From Thiobacillus sp. (GTDB lineage Bacteria; Pseudomonadota; Gammaproteobacteria; Burkholderiales; Thiobacillaceae), in the NCBI GenBank assembly GCA_030692355.1, contig JAUYCF010000065.1, forward strand, positions 1 to 45,602: a DNA stretch of 45,602 nt, given 5' to 3'. The notes under the pieces are model-generated. The model did no database searches, was not told where the DNA came from, and was given only the letters and a program-made list of their open reading frames with translations. This document shows positions 26,704 through 36,108 of the stretch, piece by piece. Position 1 is the stretch's first letter. Each line of letters begins with the position of its first letter. The translations under genes were made by a program, and so were the position numbers.

Positions 26704-26732
26704 ATTTTACCGGGTGTGGATGCCGGGCTAAC
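26704..26732 (-). promoter_or_regulatory. Conserved upstream element of GT2 paralogue 2 (candidate promoter)
   Basis: On the minus strand TTAGCC, 16 nt, TAAAAT, then ATGCGACCCC and the ATG. It matches the flank of paralogue 1 with a one-base spacing change. A TAAAAT -10 box here would start transcription within a few nt of the ATG. Confidence 0.4.
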
Positions 26733-26753
26733 CCCTGTTCTGGAAAACCCCGC

Positions 26754-29327
26754 CTAATCCATCATCGCGGGGGCGCGAAGGTAGAAATCCGGTATGCGCT
26801 CCTGCTGTCCGCCAAGGGTTGCCAGAACCTTGCGGCGGGCTGCCTGGCCGACCGATTGACGAAGCTCGGGCGAAGCGGCCAGTCTATCCAGACATTCCAG
26901 GGCCTCTTCTTCGGTTTCCACCAGGAAGCCATCCTTGCCGTGGTCGATCAGCTCCGTGACCCCCACATCCCTGGAAAACATGATGACGGGCAGTTCCATG
27001 GACATGGCTTCAAGCAGCGTGTTGCAGCCCGTCTCGATGCATAAAGGGTGTTTCCAGTACAGGAAACAGTCCAGCTCCTCGAGAAAATCCCGTGCATCCA
27101 TGGCATTCAGGGGCAACAATTCAACCTGGCCGGATCGCACCTCGCTCCGCAGGGAATTGTTCAGAAGGGTGCCGTCCATGATCCGGCACGCATGCCCCCT
27201 TCCAATGATGCGTCGTATCAGGTTTGGATCGTCCGGATGGAATTTCATCCTGTCCCCCCTTGCCAGCCGGCCGACGACCAGCCGGTTTTTCTCCGATCCA
27301 TGGGGCCGCCGCCGGGTGAATCGTTGCGTGTCCGCGGGCGGGTATTCAATCACGCCTCCCAGCCCAACGCGATTTCCCCACATCCCCGAAGGGTAGGTGA
27401 AATCCACCGAAAAGCCTGCCCGCGACTCGTCCATCAGCGTCAGCGCGGCCACGATGCGTTTCATGTGGACATGATCGGCAACGGTCACGTTGAGAACAAT
27501 GCGACTACAGTTGACCGCCGCATCCATGCACCGCGCGATATCCAGATAGTTGCCGACGACCACCAGCGTCCCGCCCGAGGGCACGGCCCCCCTGGCCGAA
27601 TCGAGCACGCGCATATCGGGATGGCGCGCCCGATAGTGGTCGTTCGGCTCGCTCAGCGACCACAGCACCACTTCCGCGAAAGGTGAAAGCATCTGGTAAA
27701 GGCGGGAGGCATGATTTTCGCTGCCGCCGATGGCGCGGAAATCGTTGAGCAGATGGATGACGGGCTTTCCCTTGTTCAGGGCCTTGGCGGACCCGGTTTC
27801 ACTTCGCGCATTGATTCTTCCAAGAAGAATGAGCGCCTGGCGGCGGAGCGAATCCCAGGATTGTTCGGCAAACAACAGGTCGGCGCACTGGGTCAGCCCA
27901 AGCCTGATCCGGGGTTGACCATCCAGGAGCATGGCCCGGGCAAGGAAGTCGAATTCTCGCCGCAACTCGCCCAGTTCCCGATAGATGGCGGCAGCCTCAA
28001 GCGCGGATTGCGGGCTTGAAAGGCGGTCCGGTTCGATGGAGTCCAGTATGCCCTTGCTTGCGAATGCCTCGCCCAGACGAAACCGTTCGGCCGCGCGCAC
28101 CACGGCCTGATCGTCAGCCGCGGCCTGGAACGCGTTGGCCGGCCCGGCCGCATTCGCCCCGCAGCAATGTTTGTAACGCTTGCCGCTGCCGCATGGGCAC
28201 GGCTGATTTCTTGAAATTGACGGGGCGGAGGCCGGCGTCGACGCATGCGGTATCGGAGCCGGCAAACGCCCCAGCAATTGTCCGGCAAGCTGCCTGAAGG
28301 CCGGGTCGATGCTGGCAAACCGCGCGGCCTGGCGGGCCTTCTGAAAATCGTTCAAGGCTTCGAGGATCAGCGCATGGGTATAGTGGAATTCAGCCGAGTC
28401 AGGGATGAACTCGACAGCGCGCCGTGCCTGGTCCTCCGCCTCGGACAGCCGCTTCGCTTCCAGATTCAGGCGTGCCATGGCATGCATGGCATTGGGGTCT
28501 TCTGGATACTCGCCCAGAGCGCGCTCGAGGCGCTTGCGGCTTTCCGCGACATCGCCCCGGCCATAGGCGTCGATTGCCTGCCGAACCCAGGCGCCCACCC
28601 GCGCCGTGTGATATTCGCGCGGGCCCGCCCACTTGGCCCTGAGCAGGCCGTCAAAATACTCCATGCGGGCGGCATTCCAGTTAAGACCGCGTCCCGTTCC
28701 CGATGTCCCGAGATCGGGCCGGTAATTGAAGGTAGCGATGGGAACAAAGACAAAATCCCCGTGTTCGGCAATCTGGTTGAGGAAATCCCGATCCTCGCAA
28801 ATATCGATGGCCTCATCGAACCGGCACCCCAGATCCCGTACTTTTCGCGCAATCAACGATGCCTGCCAATAGAAGAGCGGACCGTAATACATGATTGCCC
28901 GGTTGAAAGGCGTTCCGAATATCTTTTCGACCCGCCCGTCCGGTCCAAGAATGCTGGTTTTTCCATAGACCAGCAGCGCATCCGGGTTTTCGAGGGTGGC
29001 CTCGATCAGGGCAGAGACGTGATGAGGCTCATAGCTATCGTCATCGTCCAGGAAACAGAACCAATCCCCATGAACCGCATCAAGACCGACATTGCAGGCC
29101 ACGGGACGGGGCAAACGATGATCGCCCCCCACCTTGCGCAATACATGGCCTGGCCGCCAGCGAATATCAGGCAGCGGAGGATGCGTGCCGCCGGAAGCAT
29201 CGACCAGGATGACCTCGACCCGGGGATAATCCTGGGCCGCGATGGATTCCAGGGCCAGCCGCAGTTCGGGGCGGCCCATGCTGCGTACGATTATCGATAC
29301 CAGCGGCGTGCGAATGTCTTTATCCAT
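26754..29327 (-). CDS. Fused GT2 - TPR - SEC-C - GT4 glycosyltransferase
   Basis: Bifunctional-looking protein of 857 residues. Residues 1-~235 are a GT2 domain (LVSIIVRSMGRP, VILVDASG, metal-binding CFLDDDDSYEP at 91-101). Residues ~245-350 are TPR-like helices. Residues 371-390 hold a SEC-C zinc motif ([21 protein letters not shown]377, C379, C388/C389). A second helical stretch follows, and ~520-857 is a GT-B/GT4-like domain (HLLNDFRAIGGSENHA near the start; LLEAMSMELPVIM near the retaining-type E). SEC-C motifs are best known from SecA and from assorted DNA- or protein-binding proteins; its presence inside a glycosyltransferase is unusual. Two neighbouring genes carry the same motif. Donor and acceptor sugars unknown. 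Confidence 0.87.
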   Translation of the reverse strand: MDKDIRTPLVSIIVRSMGRPELRLALESIAAQDYPRVEVILVDASGGTHPPLPDIRWRPGHVLRKVGGDHRLPRPVACNVGLDAVHGDWFCFLDDDDSYEPHHVSALIEATLENPDALLVYGKTSILGPDGRVEKIFGTPFNRAIMYYGPLFYWQASLIARKVRDLGCRFDEAIDICEDRDFLNQIAEHGDFVFVPIATFNYRPDLGTSGTGRGLNWNAARMEYFDGLLRAKWAGPREYHTARVGAWVRQAIDAYGRGDVAESRKRLERALGEYPEDPNAMHAMARLNLEAKRLSEAEDQARRAVEFIPDSAEFHYTHALILEALNDFQKARQAARFASIDPAFRQLAGQLLGRLPAPIPHASTPASAPSISRNQPCPCGSGKRYKHCCGANAAGPANAFQAAADDQAVVRAAERFRLGEAFASKGILDSIEPDRLSSPQSALEAAAIYRELGELRREFDFLARAMLLDGQPRIRLGLTQCADLLFAEQSWDSLRRQALILLGRINARSETGSAKALNKGKPVIHLLNDFRAIGGSENHASRLYQMLSPFAEVVLWSLSEPNDHYRARHPDMRVLDSARGAVPSGGTLVVVGNYLDIARCMDAAVNCSRIVLNVTVADHVHMKRIVAALTLMDESRAGFSVDFTYPSGMWGNRVGLGGVIEYPPADTQRFTRRRPHGSEKNRLVVGRLARGDRMKFHPDDPNLIRRIIGRGHACRIMDGTLLNNSLRSEVRSGQVELLPLNAMDARDFLEELDCFLYWKHPLCIETGCNTLLEAMSMELPVIMFSRDVGVTELIDHGKDGFLVETEEEALECLDRLAASPELRQSVGQAARRKVLATLGGQQERIPDFYLRAPAMMD

Positions 29328-29414
29328 GCCGTGCGTGATCAGGGTGTGGCCCTGCCTCGGTCTGCGAAATACTCCAGCTCCCCTGCCCGTGAGACATTCC
29401 GCGGCTCGCCCGTT

Positions 29415-29867
29415 TCAAGTCGAGGCCCCGGTGCCGGCGGGATCCGCCAGCCAGGGGTTGAATCTCCGATCGTTGTACGTCTTGAACTGCCGATACACCT
29501 TGAAATGCAGCGTTCCTTCCAGGCAGCCGCGTGTGAGTTCGTCCAGGCACCACGCCAGGTCCACACGTTGTTCCAGCAGGCGGGCCAGCCGTTCACGGCT
29601 CATTGCATGATGGGCAGCGTCGGCGTCGCTGCGCCGGGTCTGCCAGCCCATGTGAAAAATCTTCAGGCTTAGTATGGACAACCGGTCGATCAGGGCGCCG
29701 ACGGTTTCCGAATGCAGGCGCGCCGTTTCCGGAGCGCTCGGCAATGCCGTCAGCACCAGTTCGTCGACACGTTCGATGGCATCGTTACGGCGCTGGTTAT
29801 GGCCGTCGATCAGGGCGGAATGAAAGCGGGCGATATCGGCAGCGTTCAGCTCATCCAGCGGATTCAT
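29415..29867 (-). CDS. DUF4254 family protein
   Basis: All-helical protein of 150 residues whose hallmarks are NQRRNDAIERVDELV and ARLHSETVGALIDRLSILS followed by LKIFHM. The latter matches the family's conserved SETxGxxIDRLSILxLKIxH stretch. DUF4254 proteins recur in LPS and capsule clusters but have no assigned reaction. The start is supported by an AAGGA site 5 nt before the ATG. It sits 12 nt after the upstream DUF5672/TPR gene and 87 nt before the GT2-GT4 fusion, so it is part of the same unit. Confidence 0.88.
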   Translation of the reverse strand: MNPLDELNAADIARFHSALIDGHNQRRNDAIERVDELVLTALPSAPETARLHSETVGALIDRLSILSLKIFHMGWQTRRSDADAAHHAMSRERLARLLEQRVDLAWCLDELTRGCLEGTLHFKVYRQFKTYNDRRFNPWLADPAGTGAST

Positions 29868-29879
29868 GTTTGTCCTTGT

Positions 29880-32228
29880 TCATGACGAGGCGCGTTCGGC
29901 CGTGAAATCCGCGAGTGCCGCCTTCACCTCCGCGGCGACCGCCGGCCAATCGCCGACCCTGGGCTGGCGGAACAGGCGTGCCGTCGGATACCACGGGCTG
30001 TCGGCACGATCGAGCAGCCAGCGGAAATCGGCGATGTACTGCAACATGATCCAGACCGGACGTCCCAATGCGCCCGCCGCATGGGCGATGGACGTGTCGA
30101 CGGTGACGACCAGATCGAGTTCGGCCATCAGAGCGGCGGTCTCGGCATAATCCGTCTGCTCGTCTCCCCAGTCCAGAATGGACGTTTGCATCGTCCGCAG
30201 TTCCTCGCGCCCAGCCCCGAGTTGCAGATTGATCCAGGCCACATCGGGCAGATCGAACAAACCGGCGAGCGCTTGCAGCGAACAGGAGCGGTTGCGGTCA
30301 TCCACGTTGGTGGGGCTGCCCGCCCAGGCCAGACCGACGCGCAGCCGCGCCGGGACCGCGTCGAGGCGTTGCCGCCAATAGGCGCGCCGGTCGGCTGGCG
30401 CCGCCAGATAAGGCACGACGGCGGGAACCGCGTCCAGCGAACGGGTGCCGCACAGGCGCGGCAGGCTCAACAAGTGACAGTAGTAATCGGATGCGGGAAT
30501 GGCCGCTTCGCCGGTGTATACCTCCGACAGGCCATCTACATTGCGCAGCAGTCCGGCCACGTGCGCCTGGCGCACATGCAGCCCGACCCTGGCCCCTTGA
30601 TCGGCGAGCGGCCCGGCATAACGAATGAACTGCAGGGTATCGCCAATTCCCTGTTCGGCGAGCAGCAGCAGGCTCTTTCCCGCCAACGCCTCGCCCTGCC
30701 AGAGACGGGGCGCGCCGGCCATCGGCGGCAGCCGGTAGCCGGCAGCGTACTCCGGGCACCGCATGCGCGATTCATACTCCGCCCAGCCCAGCGCATAATC
30801 GCCCCGCGTCAGCAGCACCAGCGCCCGGCTGAAGCGCGCCTGCGTCAGACTGGCCTCCAGCGCCAGGGCGCGATTGAAGGCCTCCAGCGCTTCATCGAGA
30901 TGACCGAGCTTGTGCTGATCAAGGCCGAGATTGCTCCAGGCCGGGGCATAGGCCGGATGCAGGTTCAGCGCCTTGCGATACTCGGCCACGGCCTCTTCCA
31001 GCCGGCCTTGCGCGCGCAGGCACAGGCCAAGGTTGTTGAAGAAGTCCGGCACGTCATCCCGTTGCGCCAGGGCGGTGCGTATCCGGTTTTCGCCTTCGCG
31101 CGGCCGCCCTTCCTGCATGTCGAGCACGCCCAGATAATGTTCCGCCATCACATCGGCGCCCAGCGCCAAAACGGCTTCGTAGCCTTTCCGCGCATCAGCC
31201 AGACGGCCTGCCTGATGGTGCGCCATGGCCTGCCTCAGCAATGTCTCCGGCGTGTTGTTCGACGCAACCGCGGTCGCGCCCGGAGCGGCACCCTCCTGGC
31301 CGCAGCAATGCTTGTAACGCTTCCCGCTGCCGCATGGGCAGGGGGCGTTGCGACTCACCGGCGCGGCGGCGGGCCTGGCAAGCGGACCGTTCAGCGTGCC
31401 CAGCATCTCGCTGCATTTGGCGTCGGCCGGGAAGGCGCGCAGGCGCTGTTCCAGCAATATCCGCGCGGAACCGAATCGCTTCAGGTCGATGAAGTTTTTT
31501 GCCAGGGAAAGGAACTGGATCGAACCCAGAACCGATCTCGGCATCGCCGCGACAAAGCCGGCCACATCGGCGTCGTCGAGAAACAGCCACATGTTGAACA
31601 GGCCATGGAATCCAAGCGGCCTGCCCTGCGGGTAGGTGGTTTCGAACGAGAAGCGGTCCGCCACCTCAGGTGGCGCGAAACGCATGCCGTAGCGCGATTC
31701 CAGCATCGGCCGGTAATGGCGGCCGATCATTTCGTCCTCGGGCTCGAATCGGTCTATCGCAGGGTCCTGCAGCGCCTCAAGCAGACGCCGTGAACGCAGC
31801 GAAAAGCCGCCGTTGCCGACGCAATGCGCATCCTTGTGGAACCCCCAGCGCGCGCCGATGTAATCATGATCGAGAAAGTCGTCGCTCCAGGCCGAGGGAT
31901 TGACCACGTAGCCATCCCACTGGATCAACAGCACATGCCCGGTTTCTACGTGCCGGAGCAGGTCCTTCATGACGAAGCGCGAATACGCCGCGCGTCCTGC
32001 CAGGGGGGCGATGGCGACATGGCGGGCGCCGCCGGTGTCGGCCCCGGAATCGGAGATGAACAGGGCGTCGGCGAAATCCATCGCCGCCAGCGACAAACGC
32101 ATCGCCCTCGCCGCAAGCGCGTGGGTCTGGGTGTCGATCACGCAAATTGTGGTGGTGGCGGCTCTCGAAGCCGAACGATCAGGCGTAGGCATGACTAATG
32201 AAGTTGGGGTTGGAACCGTGGCATTCAT
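29880..32228 (-). CDS. DUF5672 - SEC-C - TPR - GT9-like glycosyltransferase
   Basis: Multidomain protein of 782 residues. Residues ~25-240 form a DUF5672 domain ([37 protein letters not shown]), a glycosyltransferase-like fold found in glycan loci. Residues 291-310 are a SEC-C zinc motif ([20 protein letters not shown]). About four TPRs (~325-475, such as [20 protein letters not shown]) follow, and ~500-775 is a GT-B heptosyltransferase/GT9-like domain ([46 protein letters not shown]). The last two resemble TPR-GT proteins that modify polypeptides such as flagellin, so the acceptor could be protein or glycan. Its ATG overlaps the stop of the upstream 90-residue SEC-C gene (ATGA). Confidence 0.87.
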   Translation of the reverse strand: MNATVPTPTSLVMPTPDRSASRAATTTICVIDTQTHALAARAMRLSLAAMDFADALFISDSGADTGGARHVAIAPLAGRAAYSRFVMKDLLRHVETGHVLLIQWDGYVVNPSAWSDDFLDHDYIGARWGFHKDAHCVGNGGFSLRSRRLLEALQDPAIDRFEPEDEMIGRHYRPMLESRYGMRFAPPEVADRFSFETTYPQGRPLGFHGLFNMWLFLDDADVAGFVAAMPRSVLGSIQFLSLAKNFIDLKRFGSARILLEQRLRAFPADAKCSEMLGTLNGPLARPAAAPVSRNAPCPCGSGKRYKHCCGQEGAAPGATAVASNNTPETLLRQAMAHHQAGRLADARKGYEAVLALGADVMAEHYLGVLDMQEGRPREGENRIRTALAQRDDVPDFFNNLGLCLRAQGRLEEAVAEYRKALNLHPAYAPAWSNLGLDQHKLGHLDEALEAFNRALALEASLTQARFSRALVLLTRGDYALGWAEYESRMRCPEYAAGYRLPPMAGAPRLWQGEALAGKSLLLLAEQGIGDTLQFIRYAGPLADQGARVGLHVRQAHVAGLLRNVDGLSEVYTGEAAIPASDYYCHLLSLPRLCGTRSLDAVPAVVPYLAAPADRRAYWRQRLDAVPARLRVGLAWAGSPTNVDDRNRSCSLQALAGLFDLPDVAWINLQLGAGREELRTMQTSILDWGDEQTDYAETAALMAELDLVVTVDTSIAHAAGALGRPVWIMLQYIADFRWLLDRADSPWYPTARLFRQPRVGDWPAVAAEVKAALADFTAERASS

Positions 32229-32497
32229 AGCTGCACGTTTTCAATAAAAGGACCACGGCGAACTCCCGGCACGACGCTTCCCAATCCTTTTGCCGCGACG
32301 GGATTGATACGGCGTAAGGCGGCTTCGGTCTTTTGCCGTAACGCCTGTTGCATCAGATCCGAAAGCGGATCGGCTGGTTGCGGCGTCGGCCTGGACAAGG
32401 CTTGTTCCGGCACGGCCAGGCCAACAACCCCGCAGCAATGCTTGTAACGCTTGCCGCTACCGCAGGGGCAGGGCTCGTTACGCGATATGGTATTCAT
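32225..32497 (-). CDS. Small SEC-C motif protein
   Basis: A 90-residue protein whose N-terminus is almost only a SEC-C motif ([20 protein letters not shown] at residues 4-23). It is followed by a ~60-residue tail with a helical stretch ([20 protein letters not shown]). The same motif is embedded in the next gene downstream, to which it is coupled by ATGA, and in the GT2-GT4 fusion. It could be a free-standing partner of those enzymes or a fragment of a formerly larger gene. No signal peptide. No good Shine-Dalgarno is visible. Zinc binding is expected from the family. Confidence 0.75.
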   Translation of the reverse strand: MNTISRNEPCPCGSGKRYKHCCGVVGLAVPEQALSRPTPQPADPLSDLMQQALRQKTEAALRRINPVAAKGLGSVVPGVRRGPFIENVQL

Positions 32498-32595
32498 TGG
32501 GCATCAATTACGCATAAATCAAAAACAAATATTCGGCGAATATATGCCGACGCCGAAGAAGCTTTCTCAGCGCATGCATCAGCCTTGCGCAGCCA

Positions 32596-35500
32596 TCATC
32601 CCTGCCATTGCGGATTCGAATCCGACCTCGGCTCCCGGTGAAATATACGCCGCCGGATATCCAGCCTGAACGCCAGCGGATCGGCCACTTGCCAGTTCGG
32701 GCTATGCGGCGACAGGTTGGGATTGAAATAGGGGTCGCCTGTCTCAAACAACGCTTGCCACTTCGCGAGGAAATGCTCGGTATCTTCGGGATGCGGGTCT
32801 TCATTGCTGCGGCCACGGGTATACGACTCGTGGTGCAGCAGTTCGGCATGCGCACAGAACAGGGTACGGTAGCCCTGCTTGCCGACCCGCAGGCACAGGT
32901 CCACATCCCCATACCCCACGGCGATGGTTTCGTCGAAGCCGCCGATGCTCTCGAACACGCCTCTGCGAATCAACATGCAGGCGGCCGTCACCGCCGACAC
33001 CTCGCGGTTGCAGATGAGCGATCCGATATAGCCCAGATCGAGGGGGGTTTCGGACGTTACCCGGAAGCGTCCCAGATTTTCCGCCACGCCGCAGCAGGCC
33101 ACCACCACCCCGGCATGCTGGATGGTCTTGCGATCCGGGTAATACAGCTTCGCGCCGACGATGCCGACATCCGGCTTCTGACCCAGTTCCAGCATGCGTT
33201 CCAGCCAACCCGGCGCGATGGCCTCGATATCGTTGTTGCAGAAAAGGTAGTGGGTATGGCTGCCATCCAGTTGCGCCACCGCCCAGTTGTTGAGCGCGGC
33301 GAAGTTGAACGGCCCGCTGTAACGCAACAGCGTTATACGCGAACGCAGGCTGTCGAAATAGGCGAGCGAGGCAGGATCGTCAGACTCATGGTCGATCAGG
33401 ACGATATCGTGATCGACGCCGAGCACCGTGCGCTCGATGCTTTCGATGCAGGCCCGCACCAGTTCGCCATGGTTTTTCGTCGGAATGAGAATCGCCACCT
33501 TCAGCTCGGGATCGAGCGGATAGCGCACATCGAAGAAATTGAAACTCGGGCCGTCGGTCACCATGCCCTCCTCGCCGCAGCGATGAAGGTGCCGTTGCAG
33601 GCTCGTTCTGGAAGTCTCCATGACCCGCCCGATCATCTCATGGCCCGCCGAACCGCCATGGATGCGCCAGCGGTAGAGCATTTCCGGGACGTGCACGATG
33701 CTTTCCGCCCGCTCGCTGGCGCGCAAAATCAGGTCGTAATCCTGGGAAATGCGCAAATTCTCGTCCAGGCCGCCCAACTCCCGGAGCAGGCTCGGCCTGA
33801 ACCCGATCAGGTGGACGATATAGGGATGCGAGCGCAGATACTCCGGCGAAAACATGGGCCGGAAGATGAAGTGCCGCACCGTCTCGCCATCTTCTCCCAC
33901 CAACACCTCGTCCGAATAGAGCATATCCGGATCATCCGCCAGCACGGCCTCGGCCACCCGGAACAGCGCCTGCTCTTCCATCATGTCGTCATGGTCGAGC
34001 AGCACGATGAAATCGCCCTCGGCCATCGCCAGCGCGCGGTTGGTAGCACGCGATACGCCCCCGTTTTCCGTGGCGAAATCCAGGCGGATGCGCGCATCGC
34101 GCGCCGCATGGGCTTCAAGCACAGCCCGCACATGGGGTTCGCTGGAACCGTCGTCCGCGATGCACAGCTGCCAGTGCGGGTAAAGCTGCGCGCAAACCGA
34201 ATCCAGCATTTCCCGAAGCATGGACTCCGGTGTGTTGTAGGCCGGCACCAGAATCGAGATCAGCGGCGGCGCGTCCATTGCCTGAATACGCGTCGCGATT
34301 GCCGCCCTGATGTCGTCGCTCATCGACGCACGGTAATACCGGAAAGCCCGCTGCTGCCAGCTCTCCTCAGAGGGCCCGGCAGCGGCCTCCACAACAGGCA
34401 GGGATTCTGTCCGGACTGCACCTTGCCCGTGTTCGGGCCATTGCAGCAGGGCTCGTTTCACCCCGCCGATCCCGTCTGCCCGCCAGGCCCGCAACAGCGC
34501 GCGCAGCCAGGCAGGCGCATCCGATGGCTGGCGCAGAACGGGACGCAGGCAGCGTGCCAGGATCATCCCCCGGCGCAGAGGCCCCGTCACCCGCCAGCTT
34601 GTCGATTTATGCAGGGCGATGATCTCCGCATCGCGCAAGGCCAACGCCTGCCGGGTTTCTTGAAGCGCGCGCTCAAGGTCGGCGAGGCGGGAGCGCGCAT
34701 CGTCCGTTTCGCGAATACACGCGTCCAGCCGGGCCGACTTCATCTCCACCGTCGCGCGCAAATTCCGGATTTCCTTCCATTGTCCGGAAAGCGCCAGCGC
34801 CTGAGCGATCCGAACGTCCTCTGGCGACCCAAACGCCCGCTTCCGATGCAGCCATGCCGGGTCGCTCAGCCCGTCCGGAAGCGGCAAAAGGCGATGGTAG
34901 TCGGCCAGCATTTCCTTTGCCGACCGCATCTCGATCGTTACCAGCTGCGCGCGAATGCGCTGCAGCCCCTCCCTGTTCGCATGAATATCGCGGAGGCAGG
35001 ACAGCATGCCTTCGACGCCCGGCTCGAACAGATAACCCGTCACCCCGGGTGAAATGCGCTCGGCAAAGCCGCCGAGATTTGTCGCGACCGGCGGAATCCC
35101 AAGCATGAACAGCTCGCTCAGGGTGTAGCTGAAGGTCTCGGGAACGACACTGAGCAGCAGCGCCGCATCCGGCTGGATCGCGGACAGAATCCCCGGCAGA
35201 TCGTCCAATGAATATTCGCTGACGATATGCACGCCCGGCCGGCCCTCGAACAACGCGCCCATCTCGCGTGCGCCGACCAGATGCACCTCGGCAAATTCAA
35301 GCATGGGCTGCAGCCCATCCAGCAGCAGATTCACCCCCTTGCTCACCGACAGCATACCCAGCACCACGACACGCAGCTTGTCGTGCGCATCCCTGCCGGG
35401 ATAGGGGATGGGGGACAGCCCGGCGAGATGGCCATGCGGAATCGTCACGAAGCGCTCGGGATCGATCTTCGGCGCCAGCCGGTTGAAGTGCCCGCGGGCC

Positions 35501-36108
35501 GACTGGCTCGGCACGACGAGCGTCAGGTTCCTGCGCTCGACCAGATCGATGAATCGCTCGCGGACCCGCAGCCGCGCCTCAGCCGGAAAGAACCGATGCG
35601 CTGGATTGAACGAAGGATTATGCTCGGCGCACCGGGTCAGGCGCTCCGCATCGCAGCTCTGGCAAACGCCGTTGTAGTAGATGTGGATCGCAGGGCAATA
35701 CGGATAAAAATCGTGCTGGACCAGAACCGTCGGCAAGCCGCTATCCAGCACCTCCAGCGAATGGCCGATCAACGACGAAACCAGGATCGCGTCGACGCCG
35801 TAATCGTGCAGGATTTCCGTCAGCACCCGCCGATACTCGGGATGGGCATCGGCCGTCGCCGCAATCGGCGATTCGAATAACCAGAAACCCAGCGGCTCGG
35901 CATCCTCCGCGCCTGCAAACAGCATCAGCCCTTCGGCCATCGCGTCGCTTCGGCTGTAGGGTTTCAGGACCAGATTGACGCGCCGGTCGTCCGCCGCGCA
36001 GTAATCCCGGCACCAGCGCGCAATGCCACCGCCAAGATCGTGAACCACATGCAGTTGTACCGGCTTGAGTACCCCGCTGTCGTCATGTGAAGAACCGGCG
36101 GACGGCAT
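32596..36108 (-). CDS. Triple-domain GT4-GT2-GT2 glycosyltransferase
   Basis: Very large transferase (1170 residues with this start). Residues ~18-420 are a GT-B/GT4 domain (HVVHDLGGGIARWCRDY, RVVVLGMLSVSKG, FSYTLSELFMLGIPPVATN). A ~100-residue coiled coil (~440-520) ends in STSWRVTGPLRRG. Residues ~615-850 are a GT2 domain (LISILVPAYNTPE, VLLDHDDMM), and ~860-1130 a second GT2 (KVAILIPTKNHGE, FCNNDIEA, GYGDVDLCLRV). Such tri-domain enzymes make repeat units of rhamnan-like O-chains, each domain adding one residue; that is inference here. The ATG at 36108 overlaps the methyltransferase stop (ATGA); an ATG at 36135 would add 9 residues. Confidence 0.9.
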   Translation of the reverse strand: MPSAGSSHDDSGVLKPVQLHVVHDLGGGIARWCRDYCAADDRRVNLVLKPYSRSDAMAEGLMLFAGAEDAEPLGFWLFESPIAATADAHPEYRRVLTEILHDYGVDAILVSSLIGHSLEVLDSGLPTVLVQHDFYPYCPAIHIYYNGVCQSCDAERLTRCAEHNPSFNPAHRFFPAEARLRVRERFIDLVERRNLTLVVPSQSARGHFNRLAPKIDPERFVTIPHGHLAGLSPIPYPGRDAHDKLRVVVLGMLSVSKGVNLLLDGLQPMLEFAEVHLVGAREMGALFEGRPGVHIVSEYSLDDLPGILSAIQPDAALLLSVVPETFSYTLSELFMLGIPPVATNLGGFAERISPGVTGYLFEPGVEGMLSCLRDIHANREGLQRIRAQLVTIEMRSAKEMLADYHRLLPLPDGLSDPAWLHRKRAFGSPEDVRIAQALALSGQWKEIRNLRATVEMKSARLDACIRETDDARSRLADLERALQETRQALALRDAEIIALHKSTSWRVTGPLRRGMILARCLRPVLRQPSDAPAWLRALLRAWRADGIGGVKRALLQWPEHGQGAVRTESLPVVEAAAGPSEESWQQRAFRYYRASMSDDIRAAIATRIQAMDAPPLISILVPAYNTPESMLREMLDSVCAQLYPHWQLCIADDGSSEPHVRAVLEAHAARDARIRLDFATENGGVSRATNRALAMAEGDFIVLLDHDDMMEEQALFRVAEAVLADDPDMLYSDEVLVGEDGETVRHFIFRPMFSPEYLRSHPYIVHLIGFRPSLLRELGGLDENLRISQDYDLILRASERAESIVHVPEMLYRWRIHGGSAGHEMIGRVMETSRTSLQRHLHRCGEEGMVTDGPSFNFFDVRYPLDPELKVAILIPTKNHGELVRACIESIERTVLGVDHDIVLIDHESDDPASLAYFDSLRSRITLLRYSGPFNFAALNNWAVAQLDGSHTHYLFCNNDIEAIAPGWLERMLELGQKPDVGIVGAKLYYPDRKTIQHAGVVVACCGVAENLGRFRVTSETPLDLGYIGSLICNREVSAVTAACMLIRRGVFESIGGFDETIAVGYGDVDLCLRVGKQGYRTLFCAHAELLHHESYTRGRSNEDPHPEDTEHFLAKWQALFETGDPYFNPNLSPHSPNWQVADPLAFRLDIRRRIFHREPRSDSNPQWQG

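Noticed and set aside
28245-29672. 475-codon plus-strand frame
   Set aside because: Antisense to the GT2-TPR-SEC-C-GT4 gene, without domain signatures.
32608-35052. 814-codon plus-strand frame opposite the triple glycosyltransferase
   Set aside because: Antisense shadow; the minus-strand gene has three intact glycosyltransferase domains.
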